Assembly (NCBI GenBank): GCA_937894085.1
Contig: CALCSG010000225.1
Location: 1-46,482 of the forward strand
Source of the DNA: an uncultured Gammaproteobacteria bacterium
GTDB lineage: Bacteria; Pseudomonadota; Gammaproteobacteria; GCA-001735895
DNA length: 46,482 nt
Direction: 5' to 3'
Made by a program: the position numbers and the translations under genes. Positions 30,552 through 38,301 of this stretch are shown here, one piece after another. A model generated the notes under the pieces. It saw only the letters and a list, made by a program, of their open reading frames with translations. It had not been told where the DNA came from and searched no databases. Position 1 is the first letter of the stretch. The number at the start of each line of letters is the position of its first letter.

Positions 30552-30683
30552 ATGAAAATAGTTAAATATTTTATCGGGGCTGGCGTTTTGATCGTTAGTA
30601 AAATTTCAAATACAGTATTTATATCTACAGATGATCAAACAGATCTGTTACTTTTGATGCTAGAACAACCAAAGAGTAAATAG
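30552..30683 (+). CDS. Small hypothetical protein (43 aa)
   Basis: MKIVKYFIGAGVLIVSKISNTVFISTDDQTDLLLLMLEQPKSK; weak aagga RBS-like element upstream; hydrophobic N-terminus. Confidence 0.3.
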   Translation: MKIVKYFIGAGVLIVSKISNTVFISTDDQTDLLLLMLEQPKSK

Positions 30684-30799
30684 ACGTTTAATTCACATTA
30701 AAAAATGCCTTTCAACCAGGCATATGCCGAATCACCAGGTCCGGACAGTTTTTGTGATGAAATTTAATTTATATGACCCCAGTTATTATGCCAGTTATT

Positions 30800-30868
30800 A
30801 AATTACTAATATTTAGTGCCTGAAAAGACACGAGATTTTCTTTCTAATTTGTGGATGTCTTATTTATT
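30800..30868 (-). repeat. Accessory-region repeat, copy 1 (69 bp, truncated)
   Basis: 68/69 identical to 31753-31821; overlaps the stop of the DUF2726 gene. Confidence 0.92.
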
Positions 30869-31568
30869 CATTTATGACCTCAGTATATCTGCATTTTGGA
30901 AATGCACTGCATGCCCAAAATTCATTACCAATATTTTTGCCTTTTTTAGCAACCTTTTTGACCATTGCTGATGAACACTTTGGGCATGTTTTTTCTTCTT
31001 GAATATCATATTCTTCGGTAACTGGTGTTTCTAGAGTTGAATTCACATCAAGCTCTAAAGTTTTTGTAGCTTCAGAAGGAAGGTATGACACAAATAATTG
31101 TTGTATTTCGTTAATTCTGTAAGTTGCCTGTGCCGGAATTTGAATGAGTGATAAGCCTGCGGCATCACACGCACCCTCTAAAAAAGCATCACGCTCCTGA
31201 CGTTTTTTAGAATTGTGGGATTTATCATCGAGTTCAATTACACACAAAACTGAAAGATTGTTTTTATCGCACAACAAAAAATCAAAATGCTTTCCTGATA
31301 TTTTATTAAACGCCACTTGCCACTGGCTGCGCGGCATACCTTTTTTAGGAGTAATTACATCTGCCACTCGAACCTTACCAAATATCTGGACATGCTCACC
31401 AATTGCTTGATTTAAAACACCCAGAAAAGAACGTTCTGCAGGACTAAAAAGAGTGTCTATTTTTCTATAGGGTAAATTATTAGACGAAGTCTTTTTATTT
31501 TGCGAAAGCTTTAATATAACAACTGCAACAATTGTTACCACTATTAAGATAATGATTATCCAGATCAC
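30864..31568 (-). CDS. Membrane-anchored DUF2726 (restriction-endonuclease-like) protein with C-terminal zinc ribbon
   Basis: 234 aa; N-terminal TM, 'DFLLCDKNNLSVLCVIELDDKSHNSKKRQERDAFLEGACDAAGLSLIQIPA', C-terminal 'CPKCSSAMVKKVAKKGKNIGNEFWACSAFPKCRYTE'. Confidence 0.85.
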   Translation of the reverse strand: MIWIIIILIVVTIVAVVILKLSQNKKTSSNNLPYRKIDTLFSPAERSFLGVLNQAIGEHVQIFGKVRVADVITPKKGMPRSQWQVAFNKISGKHFDFLLCDKNNLSVLCVIELDDKSHNSKKRQERDAFLEGACDAAGLSLIQIPAQATYRINEIQQLFVSYLPSEATKTLELDVNSTLETPVTEEYDIQEEKTCPKCSSAMVKKVAKKGKNIGNEFWACSAFPKCRYTEVINE

Positions 31569-31587
31569 TCTAACTCCGTACTTTTAT

Positions 31588-31645
31588 GTATAACGTTAAA
31601 GCTCCGCAGAGCGCGCTTTTTGCACGACCGTTGGAGCACCTTGCT
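31588..31645 (-). other. Partial attC-like recombination site (site C)
   Basis: Minus-strand read ends ...GCGCGCTCTGCGGAGCTTTAACGTTATAC, 20 bp before the GTG start of the DUF2726 gene; partner arm ggagc present, outer partner arm not found. Confidence 0.4.
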
Positions 31646-31707
31646 GGTCTATTTACTTAACTACTTAAATCCCTGCCCAATTTAATTTGTATCCGACCCC
31701 AGTTATT

Positions 31708-31821
31708 TAATTTTCGACTAAAAAACTGCAATTCAGGTTATTTAGTCATCGAAAATTACTAATATTTAGTGCCTGAAAAGACACGAGGTTTTCTTTCTAA
31801 TTTGTGGATGTCTTATTTATT
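31708..31821 (-). repeat. Accessory-region repeat, copy 2 (114 bp)
   Basis: 112/114 identical to 31990-32103. Confidence 0.95.
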
Positions 31822-31989
31822 GTGTAAGCAACTGGGCAAAAGCTGGTCACAGGGTATCAACAAGTGTGCCGAATTATTTCCAGAAACATAAATTTAGAAA
31901 TAAATAGCATCAATCCTTCTCATTTCTAAGCCATAAAAGATGGCTTTGACTCCTTATTTCCAGAAATCAGCAATATTTATAATCTCTGC

Positions 31990-32103
31990 TAATTTTCGGC
32001 TAAAAAACTGCAATTCAGGTTATTTAGTCACCGAAAATTACTAATATTTAGTGCCTGAAAAGACACGAGGTTTTCTTTCTAATTTGTGGATGTCTTATTT
32101 ATT
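31990..32103 (-). repeat. Accessory-region repeat, copy 3 (114 bp)
   Basis: 112/114 identical to 31708-31821; internal hairpin ttttcggctaaa...tttagtcaccgaaaa. Confidence 0.95.
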
Positions 32104-32112
32104 CTTATTTAT

Positions 32113-32204
32113 TCCCTATTCCCCGGAACAGCAAAGTTGGCGGGGCTTTTACGACAGCAAAATGGCGTGCCAATTTTTCTGTTTCCGAGTGAATTTTAAT
32201 TGTT
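32113..32204 (-). other. Truncated attC-like site (site B)
   Basis: Minus strand: ACATAACAATTAAAATTCACTCGGAAACAGAAAAATTGGC ... GCCAACTTTGCTGTTCCGGGGAAT; palindromic arms match, outermost ~15 nt of right arm missing where the repeat begins. Confidence 0.55.
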
Positions 32205-32211
32205 ATGTTTG

Positions 32212-33009
32212 TTAGTCATCTTTGACATACTCAGGGTCATGCCTACAGTATGGGCAAATAGATTCACCATCTTCCCAGCTTGTCATTTGCCACATTGGCC
32301 ATTGGCTTCCGCATATCCCGCAATCCACCTCTATATCCTCAGACTCCTCATTACCGCAAAATGTGCACATATAACCAGAACTAGAATCTTCATTGATAAT
32401 CATGGTGTCATGATCGCACTCATAACAATGATATACATTCATGTTATCCTCTTTTGGATCCAACCCTCTAAGAGCTTCCTCTACCTCTGTTTCTGCTTTT
32501 CTCAGGCGACCTTCATATGTATTAGCTAATTCATGAAATAGGTCATACTGCTCAGCAGTTATATATGAACTTAATTCAATATTCTCATGTGACTCATCAA
32601 ATTCAACGACCGCGCTCATAAGCCGACCAATTGCTTCTTCAACTTCCTCAACATCCATTGAAAACTTATGATGTTCGATATTATTTCTTAATTTCTTTAA
32701 CCACTTTATATCTTTTTCAAACTTGTCTGAAATATCATGGCCTTCATTTTTGAGGAAGTTAATCGCCTCAAATAATCCAATGGTTTGTGATTCACCATTA
32801 ATTGTTTTGGCAAATGGGTTTTTATAGATCAATAGTGGGTGAGACTGGGTTACGTAATATTTAAGAATAAGCTCAAGGAAATGTGATAAATGCTGAACAC
32901 AAAACTTATATGATTTATCCTCACCATCCTTGCCTTCTTGATATTTCGCAAGAGCCTCATTCAAGCTATCAATAGCATTTTCAAGTAAATCAAGTTCTAC
33001 ATCAGCCAT
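32212..33009 (-). CDS. Putative HEPN-motif protein with C-terminal zinc ribbons
   Basis: 265 aa; 'KKLRNNIEHHKF' (RNxxxH) in an all-helical N-terminus; C-terminus with four CxxC pairs. Confidence 0.7.
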   Translation of the reverse strand: MADVELDLLENAIDSLNEALAKYQEGKDGEDKSYKFCVQHLSHFLELILKYYVTQSHPLLIYKNPFAKTINGESQTIGLFEAINFLKNEGHDISDKFEKDIKWLKKLRNNIEHHKFSMDVEEVEEAIGRLMSAVVEFDESHENIELSSYITAEQYDLFHELANTYEGRLRKAETEVEEALRGLDPKEDNMNVYHCYECDHDTMIINEDSSSGYMCTFCGNEESEDIEVDCGICGSQWPMWQMTSWEDGESICPYCRHDPEYVKDD

Positions 33010-33037
33010 TTTCTATTTCCTGTAAGGTGCTTTTGAA

Positions 33038-33131
33038 ACATAACGGCCAAAATTACCGGAAGGCAAAAGCATAGCGACGAGGAACGAGGAGTGTAGCTTT
33101 TGACTTTCCGAGTACATTTTAATTGTTAGCA
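33038..33131 (-). other. Full-length attC-like recombination site (site A)
   Basis: Minus strand TGCTAACAATTAAAATGTACTCGGAAAGTCAAAAGC...GCTTTTGCCTTCCGGTAATTTTGGCCGTTATGT; imperfect palindrome with unpaired G and T on the left arm; 3 nt 3' of the PutAbiC stop and 29 nt 5' of the next start. Confidence 0.75.
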
Positions 33132-33134
33132 ACA

Positions 33135-34013
33135 TCACTTTAAATTTAACTTTTCCATTTCTTCGTTTTCACCAAACGATGACTTTCCATAATACTTAAT
33201 TGCTGACTGCAATATATCTGTGTTTAGCCCATTCACTTTAAATGACATGTGTTCAAAAAATTGATACCTACTTATTAAAATGCGATACCTCTCATATTGA
33301 TCTTCTTTATTTTCAGAATAGCAATTAGCAACTAATAGCTGAGTTACTTCGTTGCTTAAAACTGCCCTTACCATATTTGAATATGTTTTTTCATTTGCCC
33401 CAACTTGGTTTGCAATTAGCTGTTTACAATTAAACTCACCACCTAGTTTTGATTCGGGATTATTTACTGCAATGAGCTTTAGAAGTTGATACAACAATCT
33501 AAAATAGTGCCCCAATAAGTAGTTTTCATCATTAAAAGAAGTTTTAAGCTCAGATAAATTGTTTGCGTTACCAAAGCAGTATTTATGGGCTTTAAGAATT
33601 ACGGAAGAGTTATTCAACTCTTTTAAGATCTCATTATGCTGATTGAATAATGAAAAAAATGTATCTTCAAACCTTTGTTTCTCTAACGTAGTTGATTGTT
33701 CCTTTAATGCTGTTGAAGTTATAGCAAGTTCCTTTCTAGTTAACCTCAGTTCCTTTTGCTGTAAAATTATTGTTATTAACAACCCCATAAAGGTTAAAAA
33801 AGTTAATAACGGATTTAATAAACCACCAAAAAAATCCCCAAAAACTCCGATATTGTCAGAATAGGGAATACTTACTATGCCAATAATAAATACTGACAAA
33901 ATTAAATATACTGCAGATTGAAACAAGCGAAATAAATTTCTAGATGTTTTGTCATGAGACAAACCAATTACTCTTATGAATCGGCGGTAAGATCGTTTTA
34001 AAATCATTCTCAT
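33135..34013 (-). CDS. Putative phage abortive infection protein (PutAbiC-like)
   Basis: 292 aa; two N-terminal TMs then 'FGDFFGGLLNPLLTFLTFMGLLITIILQQKELRLTRKELAITSTALKEQSTTLEKQRFEDTFFSLFNQHNEILKEL'. Confidence 0.88.
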   Translation of the reverse strand: MRMILKRSYRRFIRVIGLSHDKTSRNLFRLFQSAVYLILSVFIIGIVSIPYSDNIGVFGDFFGGLLNPLLTFLTFMGLLITIILQQKELRLTRKELAITSTALKEQSTTLEKQRFEDTFFSLFNQHNEILKELNNSSVILKAHKYCFGNANNLSELKTSFNDENYLLGHYFRLLYQLLKLIAVNNPESKLGGEFNCKQLIANQVGANEKTYSNMVRAVLSNEVTQLLVANCYSENKEDQYERYRILISRYQFFEHMSFKVNGLNTDILQSAIKYYGKSSFGENEEMEKLNLK

Positions 34014-34283
34014 AGTAATATTTAATTTTTCATCTTTTCAATTGCTAACAGCTTGATTATGTGACACGCAAAAATATTGACTTATGTTGCACGCACGGCT
34101 ATTGACTTATGTTACAAAAAAAACTCATATTGATCTCATTGGTTTATATGACTGCACTAGCTCGGTCAAATAATGAAAAGGTTGATATTTTTTTAGTTAA
34201 CTATAACAAATTGATCAATTAGCTTTTCCCTGAATGACGAATATAGTGAATGTTCTTCCATTGACTCTTATTCATAACCATAA

Positions 34284-35935
34284 CCTGATTCCGTAACTTA
34301 AAAAACGGTTAACCCCCTACAAGCCCTGAAATCACAAAGCTTTCAGGTTAAAATAAGCCCTCACAAAAAGTCACCCAGCAAGTGAATTATGAATCGCTTC
34401 AAATTCGTACAATCCGATGCTGAAATTATCAGTCACAGTGGTTTGTCCCTGATAGGTCAGGCGGTCAAACAGTATACAGCTTTATCTATGGAATTGGATA
34501 AAAGCGTTGCCCTTCGCCATGGCATCAAACACTCAGATGTCATAAAAAGTTATCTCGGATTAGTGGCAACAGGCAAGAATGATTTTGAAGCAATCAATAC
34601 CATAGACAGCGAATTTTATTTCATCAACGCCATGGGGCTTGACGAAATTCCAGGAGAAGCCACCCTGCGCCAACGCATGGATAAACAGGCCCGGACCTTT
34701 TTGCCGATTGTAGAGCGGGCCAGTATTGATTTCCTTTCCACCATTCAACCAAAGCTGACACCGGTCTTTACCGGGCACTTACCGCTGGATGCCGATGTCA
34801 CCCCGATGGATAACTCGGGCAGTCACAAGGAAGGGGTATCAAGAACCTATAAGGGGCATGACGGTTATGCGCCCATGGCGGTTTATCTCGGAAGTGAAGG
34901 TTATTGTCTGCGACTGGAATTACGTGAAGGTAAACAGCACTGTCAGAAAGATACCCCTGAGCTTTTAGCCAGAGCATTACAGGATGCAAGGCGCATCACG
35001 GATCAACCCATCCTGATTCGGCTGGATGGCGGTAATGATGCGATAGAAAATATCGACATGATTCTTGAACACACGCAAAATCAACACAAAGCAGAAGCGG
35101 CCATTGATTTCATCATTAAATGGAATCCACGCCGGATTGATAAGGACGAATGGCTTGAAACCGCCGAGCAACAAGGCTGCTGGGCGCATCAGCGCGAAGG
35201 CAAGCGCACGGCCATCTTTAGTCAGCATGTGGCGCGCCAATGGCAAGGCTATGATTATCAGGTGCGCCGTGTGATACGTTTGAGTGAAAGAACGATCGAC
35301 AAACACGGACAGGCCTTACTGATTCCTGAGATAGAGCCGGAGGGTTGGTGGAGTAGTCTGGACAATGCGGAAGACGAGGTGATCAAGCTGTATGCCGATC
35401 ATGGGACTTCCGAGCAGTTTCATAGTGAGTTCAAAACGGATCTGGATATCGAACAACTGCCCTCGGGGAAATTTGCCACCAATGCCCTGATCCTGGCGAT
35501 CAGTGCATTGGCTTACAATATTTTGCGCTGGATTGGGCAAAATGGGTTAATCAAACCCGGCAGATCAAAACGATATCAAGCTAAAAGAAGAAGAATCAAA
35601 ACCGTGATGCAGGAATTGATGTACCGAGCGGCCAGGGTCTGCAAAACAGCACGGAGCATTCAGCTCTCGTTTGGAAAAGGTTGCCCTGTCTTTACGATTA
35701 TGAACAATCTGTACCAGCGTTTAGCCTACGGCTAAACCTAAAAATTGATCAATGGATCAAGGGGGTATTGCCTCTAAAATAAGGTGGCACAGTCATCAGG
35801 CTGCAAAAATATACAAAATATTAGAGAGCCTCCTCATCAAAGGCAAGAGGTCTGCCATTAAAACTGAAAGTGATGACAGAAAATGGTAAATAATCACGAA
35901 ATTATTCGGCAATACTGTAAAGTTACGGAATCAGG
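34284..35935 (+). mobile_element. IS1380-family insertion sequence
   Basis: 16-bp perfect TIR CCTGATTCCGTAACTT (34284-34299) / AAGTTACGGAATCAGG (35920-35935); 5-bp direct repeat cataa on both sides (34279-34283, 35936-35940). Confidence 0.93.
34389..35735 (+). CDS. IS1380-family transposase
   Basis: 448 aa; 'LDADVTPMDNSGSHKEGVSRTYKGHDGYAPMAVYLG...LIRLDGGNDAIENI...HGTSEQFHSEFKTDLDIEQLPSGKFATNALILAISALAYNILR'. Confidence 0.95.
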   Translation: MNRFKFVQSDAEIISHSGLSLIGQAVKQYTALSMELDKSVALRHGIKHSDVIKSYLGLVATGKNDFEAINTIDSEFYFINAMGLDEIPGEATLRQRMDKQARTFLPIVERASIDFLSTIQPKLTPVFTGHLPLDADVTPMDNSGSHKEGVSRTYKGHDGYAPMAVYLGSEGYCLRLELREGKQHCQKDTPELLARALQDARRITDQPILIRLDGGNDAIENIDMILEHTQNQHKAEAAIDFIIKWNPRRIDKDEWLETAEQQGCWAHQREGKRTAIFSQHVARQWQGYDYQVRRVIRLSERTIDKHGQALLIPEIEPEGWWSSLDNAEDEVIKLYADHGTSEQFHSEFKTDLDIEQLPSGKFATNALILAISALAYNILRWIGQNGLIKPGRSKRYQAKRRRIKTVMQELMYRAARVCKTARSIQLSFGKGCPVFTIMNNLYQRLAYG

Positions 35936-36357
35936 CATAACTTAACGTATAAACCCGTATAAGCCACTTTAACTCTTTGATTTAACATAAAAGACCTGTG
36001 CAATTACGTCTCATGATTTATTAGTGGTTTTTTATTCAAAGACGCTTCCCTCTGCTGAACACCCCATTTAAAAATCAGCATATTAATATCACAAGACCAG
36101 AAACGGGTCTATCTAAAATCTGCCGAGCCAGGAATTTCAGCTAAAATTATGGTTAAAAAGCTGATGTAAATTACTTTTAAATACTCCATTGAGATATGTG
36201 CCATCTTTGTGATGGATGCCGGTTAGGCCCGGCGTGACGATATCCTACGGCATTGAGGTCAAACCTGGCATGACGATAGATCCTTCTAATCTACCTTATA
36301 CAACATTTTAATTTATCCCTGTTCGTTTGAAATACTTTATAATTCGCAGGATATAAA

Positions 36358-37719
36358 TTGAGTCACATAATGGAGAAGGCCGACATGTACTATCACCTCA
36401 GCAGAAAACTTGTTTTTTTAAGCATCATTCTTTTTGTAACAGCCTGTGCCAGTAATGATATTTATCGCAGTAACTTCGAAAACTGTAATTACACGACTAA
36501 AGGTGATTGCGCTGAAAATGCACTGCAGCAACACTCATCTGAAAAAAATGACGATTACCGCTTAAGCTTTGTTGAATATGATGACCAGGGGCAACTACGC
36601 GATCGGCAGCAAATGAATGCTGCTCTCGATGAATACCGTGAGATTGCTGCCAGTAATGATGTGCTGTTAATCACCTTTGTCCACGGCTGGCACCATAGCG
36701 CAAAACCCGAAGATGGTAATATTCAATCATTTCGCCGCATGCTGTCAGAAGTTTCAAAATATGAAGGTTTGGGCAGTAAACAGCAGGGACGGTCAAAAAG
36801 AAAAATACTGGGGCTGTATGTCGGCTGGCGTGGTGATTCCATCAGTGTGCCATACCTGAATGCTGTCACTTTCTGGGACCGTAAAAATACAGCTCACGAT
36901 GTTGGCCAACTCGGGGTTACTGAACTCCTGCTAAAACTGGAAGAAATTGTTAATGTTAAACAGGGTATGGAAGAAGAGAACCCTCCTCCGGGCAAAAGTC
37001 GCATGGTGGTTGTCGGCCATAGCTTTGGTGGTGCCGTTGTTTTTACTTCGCTGCAAAAAATTCTGGCGGAGAGATTTGTTGATAGCCGAAGGGGTAAAAC
37101 ATTTAGCGATGATGCAAAAGGATTTGGTGACCTGGTGGTTCTGATGAACCCTGCTTTTGAAGCACTGCGTTTTGCATCACTGTATGACCTTTCTCAGGAA
37201 AGCTGCCGGAATTATTTTTCCAGTCAATTACCACGGCTGGCTATTTTAACCTCTGAAGCTGACTATGCTACCAAATATGCATTTCCAGCCGGACGAATAT
37301 TTTCTACGCTTTTTAAAACCCATAATACTCTGGATCGTCACTACTGCAGCGGCCCCGGTAAAAAAGGGATACAAGCCACTAAATTTAAGGAAGGTCAGGC
37401 CGACCGCACTGCAGTGGGTCATTTCGAACCGTTTCATACGCATACCTTAACAGCAGCGACCAATCAGCAGGTCCGCGCGAGTAACTTTCAGCTTGAACAA
37501 ATTCAGGATAGTTGGGGAGAACATACCAATGAACAGCCGATGAATTTTGAAGGTAGCCAGCTACAATCTCTGGACCGTACAACGCCGTTAAACCCGTATT
37601 TAAATATCAGGGTGGATAAGAAGCTGATCCCTAATCACAATGATATCTGGCATAAGGAAGTTATTGCATTTATCCGTGACCTGATTGTTATTTCAACCAC
37701 ACCGGGGAATACGAATTAG
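36358..37719 (+). CDS. Putative lipoprotein with alpha/beta hydrolase fold
   Basis: 453 aa; lipobox 'FVTAC', 'LLITFVHGWHHSA', 'VVVGHSFGGAVV' nucleophile elbow; ATG at 36370 or 36385 also possible. Confidence 0.85.
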   Translation: MSHIMEKADMYYHLSRKLVFLSIILFVTACASNDIYRSNFENCNYTTKGDCAENALQQHSSEKNDDYRLSFVEYDDQGQLRDRQQMNAALDEYREIAASNDVLLITFVHGWHHSAKPEDGNIQSFRRMLSEVSKYEGLGSKQQGRSKRKILGLYVGWRGDSISVPYLNAVTFWDRKNTAHDVGQLGVTELLLKLEEIVNVKQGMEEENPPPGKSRMVVVGHSFGGAVVFTSLQKILAERFVDSRRGKTFSDDAKGFGDLVVLMNPAFEALRFASLYDLSQESCRNYFSSQLPRLAILTSEADYATKYAFPAGRIFSTLFKTHNTLDRHYCSGPGKKGIQATKFKEGQADRTAVGHFEPFHTHTLTAATNQQVRASNFQLEQIQDSWGEHTNEQPMNFEGSQLQSLDRTTPLNPYLNIRVDKKLIPNHNDIWHKEVIAFIRDLIVISTTPGNTN

Positions 37720-37818
37720 TCATAAATAAGCTGCTGATGGACGTTCAGGCTAAAGTCAATACGGCGTCATACCTGAGAATTTATTGCAGGAGAAACGGTG
37801 CACGGAAGCGCCGTTCAC

Positions 37819-37935
37819 GGAATCAGGGGATGTAACCCATTACCGACGAAGACTCCATTTAAATACGTGCCACCGTTTTAATGGATACCGGGTCAAGCCC
37901 GGCATGACGGATCCGGTACCGGCATGACGATATTC
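37819..37935. repeat. Intergenic repeat unit 1
   Basis: 117-bp imperfect direct repeat with 38031-38147 (offset 212); contains ggataccgggtcaagcccggcatgacggatccggtaccggcatgacgatattc. Confidence 0.9.
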
Positions 37936-38030
37936 TGAATAACACTCTTTCTCATTTCGAGATTCCGGCGTGCTACCCAGTCAGGCCGGGCACAAGCTTA
38001 TGCGGGAGTAGTGATGGAAACTCCATTCTC

Positions 38031-38147
38031 GGAAACAGGGGATGCAATCCTTTACCATCGAAAACTCCATCTAAATAGGTGCCAACGTTTCAATAGATAC
38101 CGGGTCAAGCCCGGCATGACGGATCCGGTACTGGCATGACGATATTC
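38031..38147. repeat. Intergenic repeat unit 2
   Basis: See 37819-37935. Confidence 0.9.
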
Positions 38148-38301
38148 CTGCGGCCAAAGCTGGAGGATTTTCTCCCTTTCATGCCCTGTGTTTCGCCGCC
38201 TGTTGCTGTTTCAGATTTGTTTTAAAAGGCATATTCAACACAGTTTCTGCCTGTGCTATGCTGCGCAAATTTGTTTACTCGATCGAATATAAGAGGTTTG
38301 C

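Noticed and set aside
31708-32103. Group IIC-attC intron as the source of the repeats near attC
   Set aside because: No reverse-transcriptase ORF, no recognisable domain V/VI, and unit far too short; only junction preference is suggestive.
30800-34060. CRISPR array or integron integrase
   Set aside because: Repeats are few, long and unevenly spaced, with no cas genes; no tyrosine recombinase ORF found on either strand of the window.
34189-35770. Alternative IS boundaries from gttaaccccctac / gggggtattgcc near the transposase
   Set aside because: Weak similarity only; the outer 16-bp perfect inverted repeat with 5-bp flanking duplication is far better.
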